Positions 1 to 8,159 of a stretch of DNA of 64,000 nt are shown here, one piece after another. This DNA is from Amarobacillus sp046328225. Lineage in GTDB: Bacteria > Chloroflexota > Dehalococcoidia > Tepidiformales > Tepidiformaceae. Both the position numbers and the translations under genes were made by a program. The DNA lies in contig JAXLWZ010000008.1 of assembly GCA_046328225.1 (NCBI GenBank), positions 62,001-126,000 on the forward strand, given 5' to 3'. Under the pieces are notes generated by a model. That model saw only the letters and a list, made by a program, of their open reading frames with translations, ran no database searches and was not told the DNA's origin. Position 1 is the first letter of the stretch; each line of letters starts with the position of its first letter.

Positions 1-645
1 GTTGCCGGGGCGGGGCTCTTCGACCACGGAACGGCCGAAGGGGATGGGGTCGCCGGTGGTATCGCGTTCATAGACGGCCTTGCCGGGCTTGCCCAGGAGA
101 TCGGCGTTGTGCGAGAGCTCGATGCCGGCGAGGCCGGTGTTATCGAGGCCGGTGAGGCCCAGCACGCTCGCGCCGACGTCGCCCTCGGGGTTGACGCGCT
201 TGCTATCGGGGAGGAGGACGACGCCGGGGATCTCGGCGGCGGCGATGGCGTGGCCGACCTCGTAATCGACGTCGCGGGCGATGAGGACGTCGCCGTTCTT
301 GTTCGCGACCATGCCGCGTATGGCGGCCGGGTCCATCCTCAGGAGCTTCCCGAGCTGGTCGGAGGCTGGGCCGGAGCGTTCGGGGGCGCGCCAGGTGCGG
401 CCGCTGATGTAGACGTTCCAGGTATCGACGGAAGCGGCGAGGACGTTGCCGTTGCGATCGAGGATGGAGCCGCGGCGGGCGTAGAAGGTGGAGTCGGCGG
501 TCTGCTCTTCGCGCGTCTGGCGGGCGTAGGCGTTGTGCTGGAGCACCTGGAGCTGCACGAGGCGGCCGAGGATGACCAGGGCGAAGGCACCCAGGAACGC
601 AGCGGGCAACCAGACCCGGCGAGTGCCATGCCCTCGCTGTGTCAT
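1..645 (-). CDS. Penicillin-binding protein, FtsI/PBP2 type, N-terminal part
   Basis: First 215 residues of a class B penicillin-binding protein, which cross-links peptidoglycan on the outer face of the membrane. The gene runs off the left edge of the window, so the transpeptidase domain is not visible. From the ATG at 645 there is a basic tail, one membrane anchor (about residues 11-30) and the start of the dimerisation region, including the family signature RRGSILDRNG (about 57-66). It is the fourth gene of the mraZ-rsmH-ftsL order, which points to septal FtsI rather than an elongation PBP. Family assignment is firm; FtsI versus another class B PBP is inferred from position. Confidence 0.88.
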   Translation of the reverse strand, partial: MTQRGHGTRRVWLPAAFLGAFALVILGRLVQLQVLQHNAYARQTREEQTADSTFYARRGSILDRNGNVLAASVDTWNVYISGRTWRAPERSGPASDQLGKLLRMDPAAIRGMVANKNGDVLIARDVDYEVGHAIAAAEIPGVVLLPDSKRVNPEGDVGASVLGLTGLDNTGLAGIELSHNADLLGKPGKAVYERDTTGDPIPFGRSVVEEPRPGN

Positions 646-694
646 CCGAACGCGCCTCCTGCCGGCTGGCGGGGGAGCCTGGCCGGCGACCGGT

Positions 695-1132
695 TTATTG
701 CCCCAGGTGCACCCACTTCAGGAGTGACTGCCACCAGGACTCGGGCTCGTCCGTTTTGGGGGCGGGCCCGGGGAGATACTCGGAAGGGATCTTGGCGGGC
801 GCGGGGCCCGGATCGGAGATGGTGACGTAGATGGGGGTTTCGCCAGGCCCGAGGCCGATTTCGGCGGCGCGGCGCTGGATGCGCGGCAGCGACGTGAGCT
901 GCGCGACATCGGCCTCGAGGAGGCGAATCTCGCCGTTGATGCGCGTCTGTTCCGCATCAAGGCGCTGGACTTCGAAGCCGCGGCTCGTGGCCGTGCTGTT
1001 CTGGAGCACGGGGAGCATGGCGGCGAGACCGGCGATGACGATGGCGGCGAGGACCCAGCCGTTAACCCCGGGGAGACGGACGGGGACGGGGAGCGAGCGG
1101 CGCTGACCGTAGGGGTGGTTAATCGCGGCCAT
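695..1132 (-). CDS. FtsL-like septum-formation protein
   Basis: A 145-residue bitopic membrane protein: basic N-terminus, one membrane span (about residues 24-43) and a heptad-like coiled coil (about 52-80) rich in E, Q, R and L, followed by a proline-rich tail. This is the layout of FtsL/DivIC-type divisome proteins, which are poorly conserved in sequence. Its place between rsmH and the class B PBP gene is the standard ftsL position. The ATG at 1132 is preceded by a strong GGAGGAGGGG ribosome-binding site. The function rests on topology and synteny, not on sequence motifs. The 81 bp between it and rsmH hold nothing I recognise. Confidence 0.75.
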   Translation of the reverse strand: MAAINHPYGQRRSLPVPVRLPGVNGWVLAAIVIAGLAAMLPVLQNSTATSRGFEVQRLDAEQTRINGEIRLLEADVAQLTSLPRIQRRAAEIGLGPGETPIYVTISDPGPAPAKIPSEYLPGPAPKTDEPESWWQSLLKWVHLGQ

Positions 1133-1213
1133 GGCCCCTCCTCCAACGGTGGGTGACCCGCGCGAGTGGCGGGATGGCGAGCGCGGCCGTGAGCCGCGTT
1201 CCGGGCGGCACGG

Positions 1214-2170
1214 CTAACGGATCCGTTCGGCGGCGCGGAGCACGGCGCTCCGCGCGCGGGGGTTCGATGCGACTTCGGCCTTGGAGGGGCGAACGGCACG
1301 GCGGGTGAGGTCGCGCAGGGTGGCGACGTGGCCGCAGCGGCAGACCGGGAGGCCTGGGGGGCAAAGGCAGTCGGCGGCCTCGCGGCGGATGTACTGCTTC
1401 ACCATGCGGTCTTCGAGAGAATGAAAGCTGATCACGACGAGTTTCCCGCCGTCGTCGTGAGCGGTTCCAGGGCCGAGCAGGCTGTGGGCTTGCGGGAGGG
1501 CCGCGTCAAGGCTGTCGAGTTCGCCATTGACGCGGATCCGGAGCGCAAGAAAGACCTTGGTGGCGGGGTGAATTTGGGTTCGGCCTTTTGCACCCCCCAC
1601 AGCCTGCTCGACGGCTCTGGCCAGATCCCACGTCGTCCGCAGGGGACGAGCGCGGAGGATGGCGGCGGCGATGCGGCGCGATGCGCGCTCCTCGCCGTAG
1701 CGCCAGATGAGGTCCGCGATTTCGGCCTCATCCCATTCGTTGAGGATTTCGGCCGCGGTGAGCCCGCCGGAGCGCTGGTCCATGCGCATATCCAGGGGGC
1801 CTTCCTGGCCGAACATGAAGCCCCGCTCGGGGGCGCCGAACTGCAGCGACGAGACGCCGAGGTCCATGAGGATGCCGTCGGCATGGTCGATGCCTTCCGC
1901 GGCGGCCAGCGCGGCGAGATCGCGGAAGTTCCCGTGGGCGAAACTGATGTGCCTCCCAAACACGGTCAGCTTCGCCCGCGCGAACTCCAGCGCATCGCGG
2001 TCCTGGTCGATGCAGAGCAGGCGGCCGGTGGGGCCCATGGCTTCGGCGATACGGGCGCTGTGCCCGCCGAGGCCGGTGGTGCAATCGATGTAGGTGCCAC
2101 CTTCGCGCACGGCGAGATAGTGGAGGGATTCCTCGAGGAGCACGGGCGTATGGGAAGGCGCGAGCGTCAT
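1214..2170 (-). CDS. rsmH: 16S rRNA (cytosine(1402)-N4)-methyltransferase RsmH
   Basis: RsmH methylates N4 of C1402 in 16S rRNA using S-adenosylmethionine. The product is 318 residues, normal for the family. Visible motifs are the N-terminal HTPVLLEE stretch, the SAM-binding DCTTGLGGHS segment (about residues 28-37), DGILMDLGVSS, the FSFHSLEDR-type segment (here ISFHSLEDRMVK), and C-terminal cysteines around CLCPPGLPVCRCG. I chose the ATG at 2170 because it lies 10 bp after the mraZ stop codon and begins MTLAPSHTPVLL; an in-frame upstream start would overlap mraZ. Confidence 0.95.
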   Translation of the reverse strand: MTLAPSHTPVLLEESLHYLAVREGGTYIDCTTGLGGHSARIAEAMGPTGRLLCIDQDRDALEFARAKLTVFGRHISFAHGNFRDLAALAAAEGIDHADGILMDLGVSSLQFGAPERGFMFGQEGPLDMRMDQRSGGLTAAEILNEWDEAEIADLIWRYGEERASRRIAAAILRARPLRTTWDLARAVEQAVGGAKGRTQIHPATKVFLALRIRVNGELDSLDAALPQAHSLLGPGTAHDDGGKLVVISFHSLEDRMVKQYIRREAADCLCPPGLPVCRCGHVATLRDLTRRAVRPSKAEVASNPRARSAVLRAAERIR

Positions 2171-2180
2171 GGCTGGCACG

Positions 2181-2585
2181 TTACTCCTCCCCTTCTTCGT
2201 CGAGCGCCGCGAGGACATCGCGGTCCCAGATTTCGTAGTGGTCGCGGACGCCGACGACGACGACCGGGCTATTGGGCTTGAGGCCCGCGTATTCGATCAG
2301 GCGGCCGGGGACGTTCAGGCGCCCCTGGGTGTCTTTGTTCACGGGCTCCGCATTCCCGAAGAACTTGCGGAGGCGGGTGCGGCCATCCCGGGTCGATGGG
2401 TCTACCGTGCTCTCGAGGCGGGCGCCTTCGGTATCGAACGCCGCCTGGGTATAGACGGCGATGCACTTGTCCGCGCCGGCGGTGAGGATGGCGGGCCCTT
2501 CGAAGAACGGCCGGAAGCGGGGCGGCATGGGAACACGGCCCTTGTCGTCGAGCTGATAGGGAACCTGGCCGATGAACGGTGCCAT
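2181..2585 (-). CDS. mraZ: Transcriptional regulator MraZ
   Basis: MraZ is an AbrB-fold DNA-binding protein that autoregulates the division and cell-wall cluster. The protein of 134 residues shows the expected two copies of the swapped-hairpin motif: YQLDDKGRVPMPPRF near the N-terminus and KDTQGRLNVPGRL in the second half. The start at 2585 gives the usual MraZ N-terminus; a longer in-frame start at 2660 would extend the protein into the operator repeats and is unlikely. Three TGGGN repeats at 10-bp spacing lie just upstream, so autoregulation can be read from the sequence. Confidence 0.94.
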   Translation of the reverse strand: MAPFIGQVPYQLDDKGRVPMPPRFRPFFEGPAILTAGADKCIAVYTQAAFDTEGARLESTVDPSTRDGRTRLRKFFGNAEPVNKDTQGRLNVPGRLIEYAGLKPNSPVVVVGVRDHYEIWDRDVLAALDEEGEE

Positions 2586-2654
2586 TTGCCCTTGCTCGCC
2601 CCTTCGTTGATGCGGGCGGGGGATGCTCCCCTGGGGGCTTGTCGTGGGAGGATT

Positions 2655-2679
2655 CCCCACGCGTCCCCAAATTCACCCA
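2655..2679 (-). promoter_or_regulatory. MraZ operator: three direct TGGGN boxes
   Basis: On the minus strand, read towards mraZ, the boxes are TGGGT (2679-2675), TGGGG (2669-2665) and TGGGG (2659-2655), each separated by exactly 5 bp. This 10-bp periodic TGGGN-N5 layout is the known binding site of MraZ in other bacteria. The boxes lie at or just downstream of the predicted start of transcription, suiting repression of the operon. Confidence 0.8.
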
Positions 2680-2684
2680 CCGGC

Positions 2685-2714
2685 ACGATATCTTCCCCCA
2701 CAGAGCCGTGTCAA
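2685..2714 (-). promoter_or_regulatory. Predicted promoter of the mraZ operon
   Basis: A perfect minus-strand -35 hexamer TTGACA (2714-2709) is followed after 18 bp by TATCGT (2690-2685, four of six matches to TATAAT). The predicted start site falls next to the MraZ boxes. The promoter overlaps the region just upstream of the divergent MoaB/MogA-like gene, which starts at 2762. Confidence 0.55.
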
Positions 2715-2761
2715 CAGGGTCTTTGAGCATCTGGGAACCATCGCCCTTACCATTGGCGTTC

Positions 2762-3268
2762 ATGGCGCGCATCGCGATCCTCACCGTCTCCGATTCGGGC
2801 GCCGCGGGAGGGCGTGAGGACGCGAGTGGCGACACGGCGGAGCGGCGCTGCATCGAAGCGGGACACACGGTGGCGGCGCGGGCGATCGTCGCGGATGAGC
2901 GCGAAATCATCGCCGCGCAGTTGCGCGAATGGGCGGATTCGGGCATCGCGGATTGGGTGGTGACGACGGGCGGAACGGGCCTCACTGAACGTGATGTGAC
3001 CCCGGAAGCGACCCGCGACGTGGCCGAACGGGATGTGCCGGGGGTGCCCGTGGCGCTCTGGGTGAATGGCCTGAAGCAGACGCCGTTCGCGGTGCTCTCG
3101 CGGGGCGTGGCCGTGCAGCGCAAGCGGACCGTGATTGTGAACCTGCCGGGCAACCCCAAAGCCGTCGCCGAGGGGATGGATGTGTTGCTGCCGCTTTTTC
3201 CGCACGCGGCGAGGCTGATGGCCGGCCCGCTGGAGCACACCACGCCCGCCGACAGTGGCCGCGCATGA
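2762..3268 (+). CDS. Molybdopterin biosynthesis protein, MoaB/MogA family
   Basis: A 168-residue MoaB/MogA-type protein, which adenylates molybdopterin before molybdenum insertion. The fold signature is present: TTGGTG (about residues 68-73), followed by T-x-R-D-V-T-P-E, and NLPGNPKAV near the C-terminus. MogA and MoaB cannot be told apart reliably by eye. The ATG at 2762 begins MARIAILTVSDS, the usual N-terminus; an in-frame upstream extension overlaps the mraZ control region and is rejected. The only likely molybdoenzyme in the window is the sulfite-oxidase-like protein at 31184-31777. Confidence 0.88.
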   Translation: MARIAILTVSDSGAAGGREDASGDTAERRCIEAGHTVAARAIVADEREIIAAQLREWADSGIADWVVTTGGTGLTERDVTPEATRDVAERDVPGVPVALWVNGLKQTPFAVLSRGVAVQRKRTVIVNLPGNPKAVAEGMDVLLPLFPHAARLMAGPLEHTTPADSGRA

Positions 3269-3325
3269 CCGCCCGTAGGACGTGGGGAGCGGTGGGGACT
3301 GTCGCGGGCGAAATGGGGGCCGGGC

Positions 3326-4018
3326 ATGCGCATTGACGTGCTGACGCTCTTCCCGGAGGCGTTCGCGGGGCCGTTGGACGTGTCCATCATCAAGCGGGCG
3401 CGGTATGCCGGGCTGCTCGACCTGCACTACCACCAGGTGCGCGACTTCGCGACCGACCGGCATCGCAGCGTGGACGACTACCCGTTCGCGGGCGGCCAGG
3501 GGATGGTGATGCGCGTGGACGTGCTCGACCGTGCGCTCGCGGCGGCGCGGGCGGAGGCGGAGGAGCCCGGGCTGGTGGTGTTCCTTTCGCCCCAGGGCGA
3601 GCGGCTGACGGACGCGCTGGTGCGCGAATTGGCCCGGGAACCGCGGCTGATCCTGGTCTGTGGCCGCTATGAGGGCGTGGACGAGCGCTTCATCGAGCAC
3701 CGCGTCGACCGGGAGGTTTCGATTGGCGACTACGTGCTGACGGGCGGCGAGTTGCCGGCGATGGTGCTCATCGATGCGGTGACACGGCACGTGCCGGGCG
3801 CGCTCGGGGATGAGGCGTCGCCGGAGGAGGAGTCGTTCGCGGACGGGCTACTGGAGCACCCGCAATACACGCGGCCGGCCGAGTACAACGGCTGGGGCGT
3901 CCCGGAAATCCTCCTCAGCGGGCACCACGCGAACATCGAGAAGTGGAAGAAGGCGCAGCGGCTGGAGCGCACGCGGGCGCGGCGGCCGGACCTGCTGGAG
4001 CCGCCGCCCGCGGGCTAA
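3326..4018 (+). CDS. trmD: tRNA (guanine(37)-N1)-methyltransferase TrmD
   Basis: TrmD methylates N1 of G37 in tRNAs to prevent frameshifting. The protein is 230 residues, normal for the family. It starts MRIDVLTLFPE, has the YPFAGGQGMVM segment (about 52-62), and the trefoil-knot SAM site is seen in VCGRYEGVDERF and SIGDYVLTGGE. The C-terminal HPQYTRPAEYNGW and LLSGHHANIEKWK motifs are also typical. Its last 4 bp overlap the convergent methyltransferase gene. Confidence 0.96.
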   Translation: MRIDVLTLFPEAFAGPLDVSIIKRARYAGLLDLHYHQVRDFATDRHRSVDDYPFAGGQGMVMRVDVLDRALAAARAEAEEPGLVVFLSPQGERLTDALVRELAREPRLILVCGRYEGVDERFIEHRVDREVSIGDYVLTGGELPAMVLIDAVTRHVPGALGDEASPEEESFADGLLEHPQYTRPAEYNGWGVPEILLSGHHANIEKWKKAQRLERTRARRPDLLEPPPAG

Positions 4019-4815
4019 TCGAGCTCGGGGCGTTCCTCGCGGATGCGGGAGGTGACTTCCTCGACGTCGCGAACGGCCAGGAGGCGGCGCGAGCGGGGAT
4101 TGCGCCAATCGCGGCGGCGCAGGGTGTTGGTGCGGAGGTCGTACACGCAGAAGCGGTAGCCGCGGCGTTCGAGGAGGGCGGCGAGGTAGCCCGTCTCGGC
4201 GGGCCGGCCGCGGGGGACTTCGATGAGCCACGCGAGGGGCGTGCCGCGCGCCATCAGGGCGTCGGCGCCGGCGAGGATGGCGACTTCTTCGCCGGCGGCC
4301 TCGATGACGATGAAGTCGGGGTCGCGTTCGCCGCAGACGTCATCGAGGAGTGGATAGGCGGCCGGCGCATCGCCCTCCGGGGTCACCGGCAGGACCGTGA
4401 GCTGGCCGAGTTCGTTAAGGGCGGCGTTGGTGGCCATCGCCGCGAGGGCAGCCTCGTCGCGTTCGAGGGCGATGACCTCGCCCGAGGCGCCGAGCACGCG
4501 GGCGAGGAACAGGGCCTGCACGCCATCGCCGGCGCCGACATCGATGGCGAGGCCGCCGCGGCGGAGAAAGCGCTCTTCGAAGGCGTACTCCCAGCGGTCG
4601 GGGCGGCCGAAGTAGTAGGCGCGGGCGGCGGGCGTTCGCTGCATCGGCAGTTCGAGCCAGAGGCTCTCCCAGCGCACGACCAGCGGCCGCTTGCGAACCA
4701 GGCGGTGGAGGTGGTGCGCGGCGAAGCGCCCGGCCGCGATGGTGCGCACCGTCCACGGGGCATCCACACGAGCGAAATCGCGGAGGAAGGCGAGGGTGTC
4801 GCCGCCGAAGCGCAT
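4015..4815 (-). CDS. FkbM-family SAM-dependent methyltransferase
   Basis: A 266-residue class I methyltransferase. The SAM-binding motif I is AIDVGAGDGVQALFLA in mid-protein, followed by an acidic strand end (VIALERDE) and an FkbM-like region with IVIEAAGEEVAILAG and WLIEVPRG. FkbM-type enzymes usually O-methylate sugars or lipids; the substrate cannot be read here. I place the start at ATG 4815 so that it clears the upstream flavin reductase gene by 35 bp; the longer in-frame start at 4890 overlaps that gene. It ends convergently with trmD, overlapping by 4 bp. Confidence 0.7.
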   Translation of the reverse strand: MRFGGDTLAFLRDFARVDAPWTVRTIAAGRFAAHHLHRLVRKRPLVVRWESLWLELPMQRTPAARAYYFGRPDRWEYAFEERFLRRGGLAIDVGAGDGVQALFLARVLGASGEVIALERDEAALAAMATNAALNELGQLTVLPVTPEGDAPAAYPLLDDVCGERDPDFIVIEAAGEEVAILAGADALMARGTPLAWLIEVPRGRPAETGYLAALLERRGYRFCVYDLRTNTLRRRDWRNPRSRRLLAVRDVEEVTSRIREERPELD

Positions 4816-4850
4816 GCGAGCATCGTCGCAGAGCGCGGGGCGATGGGGTA

Positions 4851-5336
4851 TCAGCCGCCGTATTCCCACCCGAGCTGCTGGATCGTCCACGCGGGGTCAC
4901 CGCCGCGGACGTCCCCGGCGATCACTTCGCCTGTGTACTGGATGTGATCGCCAACGGGATGGGCGTCCACGACGCGGCATTCGAACCAGGCGACGGAGCC
5001 GTCGTAGACGGGGACACCGGTGTTCGGCGCATCGAAGAAGTGGTGGTCGCCGAGCTTGTCGCCGGCGACCTCGGCCGGCCGGGTATAGCGGGAGACGACG
5101 GCCTCGCTATCGGGAGGGACCAGGCAGACGCTGAAGGCGCCACCGGCATCGATCAGGCGGCGCGTATGCGCATCGTGATCGACGAAGACGGTATAGAGCC
5201 GGGGCTCGAAGGAACACTGGCTCCCCCAGCTGGCGGTCATCAGGTTGCGGTCCTGGCCGTCGCGCGAACCGACCAGGAAGATGCCGTAGGGCTGCGCGAG
5301 CAGTGCGGCCGCGGTGGCATCGGGGACTTCGGGCAT
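4851..5336 (-). CDS. Flavin reductase-like FMN-binding protein
   Basis: A 161-residue protein of the flavin reductase-like domain family (FMN-binding split barrel). It shows the GIFLVGSRDGQDRNLMTASW region that lines FMN in this family, PRLYTVFVDHDAHTRR, a central FSVCLVPP strand and the conserved GDH segment near the C-terminus (VGDHIQYTGEV). Such proteins use NAD(P)H to reduce free FMN or FAD for a partner oxygenase, or act alone; no oxygenase partner lies nearby. The ATG at 5336 gives a standard length. Confidence 0.82.
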   Translation of the reverse strand: MPEVPDATAAALLAQPYGIFLVGSRDGQDRNLMTASWGSQCSFEPRLYTVFVDHDAHTRRLIDAGGAFSVCLVPPDSEAVVSRYTRPAEVAGDKLGDHHFFDAPNTGVPVYDGSVAWFECRVVDAHPVGDHIQYTGEVIAGDVRGGDPAWTIQQLGWEYGG

Positions 5337-5398
5337 GGCGTGGCTCCGTGCGGGGTTTCCCTCGAACGTAGCACCGGCCGGGCGACACCACCCTTTCG

Positions 5399-5426
5399 TT
5401 GCGAAGCTGCAAGGCGGCGGTATTAT
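5399..5426 (+). promoter_or_regulatory. Predicted promoter of the phosphotriesterase-family gene
   Basis: TTGCGA (5399-5404) and TATTAT (5421-5426) are separated by 16 bp, with a GGAG ribosome-binding site at 5437-5440 and the ATG at 5447. It is one of the few AT-leaning spots in this stretch. Confidence 0.45.
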
Positions 5427-5446
5427 CGCGGCCTCTGGAGGGTGAC

Positions 5447-6382
5447 ATGCCGACTGTGGAGACGGTGCTCGGACCTATCGACGCGAAGGCGCTGGGAGTG
5501 ACGCTCAGCCACGAACATGTGCTCGTATCCATGGGGAATGACGCGAAGGCGTACCCATGGCGGTTCGATTGGCCGGCGACGCGCGCGAACGCGGTCCGCG
5601 AGCTGACGGAAGCGAAGGCGGGGGGCATCGACACGCTCATCGACCTGACGACGCCCGACCTTGGGCGCGACGTGCGCTACATCCAGGACGTGGCGCGTGC
5701 GACGGGGATGAACGTGGTCGTTGCGACCGGCATCTGGCGCGACGTGCCGCGGTCGTTCTGGACGCGTGACCTGGACGAGATCGCGGACATCTTCGTGCGC
5801 GAGATCGAGGTCGGGATCGAGGACACGGGGATCAAGGCGGGTGTGATCAAGGTCGCGAACGACATGGGGGGCGTGTCGGCGGAGGGCGAGCGCATCCTGC
5901 GGGGCGCGGCGCGCGCGCTGAAGCGCACGGGGTGCCCGATCAGCACGCACCAGTGGGCGCCAGAGGAGGTTGGCCGGCGGCAGGTCGAGATCTTCCAGGA
6001 GGAGGGCGCGCCGATGGACCGGGTCTGCATCGGCCATAGCGCGGACACGACGGACGTCGACTACCTGGAAGGGCTGCTCCACGCGGGCGTGTGGCTTTCG
6101 ATGGACCGCTACCCGGGCGCGGCGGGGCGGCCGAACTGGGAGCAGCGCAACGCGACGGTCAAGGCGCTCATCGACCGGGGGTGGGCGCACCGGATGATGC
6201 TGGGACACGACCACGCGCCGTCGCCCGTGCTCGCGGGGCAGCCCCCGGCGCCGACGAATCAGCCGACGCGGTACCTGTTCGTTTCGACGGTGGCGGTGCC
6301 GGCGCTGATGGCGCAGGGCGTTTCGCTGGAGACGGTCCAGACGATGATGAGGGACGCGCCGGCGGCGTTCCTGGCGGGCTAA
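5447..6382 (+). CDS. Phosphotriesterase-family metal hydrolase
   Basis: A 311-residue amidohydrolase-fold protein of the phosphotriesterase / phosphotriesterase-like lactonase family. All metal ligands expected for a binuclear site are visible: the HxH of SHEHVL near residue 22, the carboxylated lysine in AGVIKVAND, the histidines in ISTHQW and CIGHS, and the aspartate in LGHDHAP. The active site therefore looks intact. Many relatives hydrolyse lactones rather than phosphotriesters; the true substrate is unknown. ATG 5447 is preceded by CTGGAGGG. It is a lone gene between two minus-strand genes. Confidence 0.88.
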   Translation: MPTVETVLGPIDAKALGVTLSHEHVLVSMGNDAKAYPWRFDWPATRANAVRELTEAKAGGIDTLIDLTTPDLGRDVRYIQDVARATGMNVVVATGIWRDVPRSFWTRDLDEIADIFVREIEVGIEDTGIKAGVIKVANDMGGVSAEGERILRGAARALKRTGCPISTHQWAPEEVGRRQVEIFQEEGAPMDRVCIGHSADTTDVDYLEGLLHAGVWLSMDRYPGAAGRPNWEQRNATVKALIDRGWAHRMMLGHDHAPSPVLAGQPPAPTNQPTRYLFVSTVAVPALMAQGVSLETVQTMMRDAPAAFLAG

Positions 6383-6461
6383 CGGGCGCGGGGTGAGGTG
6401 CGCGCGGTCATGGCGAGGCCCTCACCCGCATCGCCCTGGCCGGGGATGATGGCGGCGGGGA

Positions 6462-6701
6462 CTACGTCCCGGCGTAGATGTCGCCCTGGTCGCAATCGCG
6501 GCTGGAGACGGCGTCGTTGTTCCAGCCGGTGCGCTCGACCGCGGGACGCGCGGCCGTCGTCGCGTCATCGCCGGCGGGGCGTTGGATGACGACCGAACCG
6601 GCCTGTGCTCGATGGTCGAGGTGGGTGACCGCGATGGCGAGCAGCGGCAGGGCCGCGAACGGCAGAGGAAGGAGAAGCGCCAACAAGGCTGGTCGTCGCA
6701 C
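6462..6701 (-). CDS. Small secreted protein, unknown function
   Basis: A 79-residue product starting at GTG 6701, with an AAGGAG ribosome-binding site 8 bp upstream and a plausible promoter before it. The N-terminus RRPALLALLLPLPFAALPLLAIAV is a signal peptide or membrane anchor; the remainder is polar, with two cysteine-free halves and one C-terminal cysteine in DCDQGD. I do not recognise the family. Support comes from the start signals and the signal-like N-terminus, so it is probable rather than certain. Confidence 0.5.
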   Translation of the reverse strand: MRRPALLALLLPLPFAALPLLAIAVTHLDHRAQAGSVVIQRPAGDDATTAARPAVERTGWNNDAVSSRDCDQGDIYAGT

Positions 6702-6727
6702 GGAAGGGCTCCTTTACCCGCGAACTG

Positions 6728-6754
6728 ATCGTAGCACAACTGACAAGTGGTCAA
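6728..6754 (-). promoter_or_regulatory. Predicted promoter of the small secreted protein gene
   Basis: On the minus strand TTGACC (6754-6749) and TACGAT (6733-6728) are 15 bp apart, slightly short of the usual spacing. The site overlaps the stop codon of the VanZ gene upstream. Confidence 0.4.
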
Positions 6755-7119
6755 GATCCGGGGGATCGAACGGGCCGGCGAAGGCGCATCGCGGCGAGCG
6801 TGCCCAGGGCGGCGCCGGCCGCGTCGAAGCCGACGTCGAAGATGCTGGAATCGCGGCCGGGCACGAACGACTGGTGGAATTCGTCGCTGAAGGCGTAGGC
6901 GAGGCAGAGCGACCAGGTGATCCAGGCGACATCACGGCGGCGGACCGCGGGCCAGGTGCGCCGCAGCGCGAGGAGCAGGAGCACGGCCAGCACGAAGTAT
7001 TCCGTGGTGTGGGCGATGTCGCTTCGCAGTTCGCTGCTGGAGGCGCCCGGCGGTTCGGAGAGGCTGGAGAAGAGGAAGATCAGGCCGGCCCAGGCGATCA
7101 CGGGGAGCCAACGCAGCAT
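6751..7119 (-). CDS. VanZ-family membrane protein
   Basis: A 122-residue protein with about four membrane spans and the VanZ signature AYAFSDEFHQSFVPGRDSSIFDV, shown here only by its key residues D-E-x-H-Q and P-G-R. VanZ proteins give low-level teicoplanin resistance in some hosts, but most chromosomal copies have no known role. The start at ATG 7119 (MLRWLPVIAWAG) directly opens the first membrane span; upstream in-frame residues look like non-coding sequence. Divergent from ribF. Confidence 0.85.
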   Translation of the reverse strand: MLRWLPVIAWAGLIFLFSSLSEPPGASSSELRSDIAHTTEYFVLAVLLLLALRRTWPAVRRRDVAWITWSLCLAYAFSDEFHQSFVPGRDSSIFDVGFDAAGAALGTLAAMRLRRPVRSPGS

Positions 7120-7214
7120 CGGCACACTGTGGGGGCCGGAGGGCGCACGCGGTAGAGGTGAACGGTAGGGCGGCGGGAGGCATACTTGAAGGCCGCGGCG
7201 GCAGTCCGCGCGGG

Positions 7215-8159
7215 ATGCAGATGGCCCTCCCATCGTTCACGGCGATGCAGCTGAGCGCGGGCGCGCCCGGTCCGCAGTGCGCGCTGACCATCGGCGTGCT
7301 CGACGGGGTCCACCTCGGGCACCAGGCGCTGCTGAAGCGGCTCGGGGACGAGGCCCGCAAGCGCGCGCTCACGCCGGGCGTCGTCACCCTCCACCCGCAT
7401 CCGCTCACGGTCCTGCGGCCGGACACAAGGCCGAGCTACCTGACGTCGCTGGAGGACCGGATCGAACTCCTGCGCGCGGCGGGCGCCGACTGGGTCATCC
7501 CGCTGACGTTCACGTCCGAAGTCTCCGAAGTGACGGCGGAGGAGCTGGGGACGGCGTTCTACGAGAAGCTGCGCATGCGGCTGATGGTGCTCGGCCCGGA
7601 CGCCTCGTTCGGCCGGGGGGCGCCGAAGGACACGCCGGACCGGATGCGCGCGCTCGGCGCCGAACTCGGGTTCGAGGTCATCCAGATCGAGCCCGTGATG
7701 CACGACCACGAGCGGTACTCCTCGACCGCGGTGCGGAAGGCGCTCGGCGCGGGCGACATGGAGCGCGTGCGAGGGCTGCTGGGCCGCGACTACCGGCTCG
7801 CGGGCCCCGTCGTGCACGGGTTCGAACGGGGACGGACGATCGGCTTCCCGACGGCGAACATCAGCGTGGCCGCGGACCGCGCGCTCCCGGCGCTGGGCGT
7901 GTACGCGACGCGCGCGACGGTGACGGGGCGGACGCTGATGGCGGCGACGAACATCGGCACGCGGCCCACGTTCGACGCCGGGCACGTCTCCATCGAAACG
8001 CACCTGATGGATTTCGAAGGCGATGTCTACGGCGAGCGCATGTCCATCGATGTCGTGCACCGGATCCGGGCCGAGCAGGCGTTTTCGGGCCCGGAGGAGC
8101 TGATCGGGCAGATCAAGAAGGACGTGGACGCCGCACGCGAGGTACTGACACACCGATGA
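7215..8159 (+). CDS. ribF: Bifunctional riboflavin kinase / FAD synthetase
   Basis: RibF phosphorylates riboflavin to FMN and adenylates FMN to FAD. The 314-residue protein has the N-terminal nucleotidyltransferase domain with the GVLDGVHLGH motif (about residues 26-35) and the YSSTAVRKAL segment, then the C-terminal kinase domain with GRTIGFPTANI and the IGTRPTF motif. ATG 7215 or 7221 is the likely start. The stop codon overlaps the tyrS start in an ATGA arrangement, so the two genes are probably translationally coupled. Confidence 0.95.
   Translation: MQMALPSFTAMQLSAGAPGPQCALTIGVLDGVHLGHQALLKRLGDEARKRALTPGVVTLHPHPLTVLRPDTRPSYLTSLEDRIELLRAAGADWVIPLTFTSEVSEVTAEELGTAFYEKLRMRLMVLGPDASFGRGAPKDTPDRMRALGAELGFEVIQIEPVMHDHERYSSTAVRKALGAGDMERVRGLLGRDYRLAGPVVHGFERGRTIGFPTANISVAADRALPALGVYATRATVTGRTLMAATNIGTRPTFDAGHVSIETHLMDFEGDVYGERMSIDVVHRIRAEQAFSGPEELIGQIKKDVDAAREVLTHR

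Noticed and set aside
7277..8155. Possible N-terminal extension of tyrosyl-tRNA synthetase
   Set aside because: The frame is open through ribF but reads as an arginine/alanine-rich shadow; the ATG at 8156 overlapping the ribF stop gives the normal synthetase.
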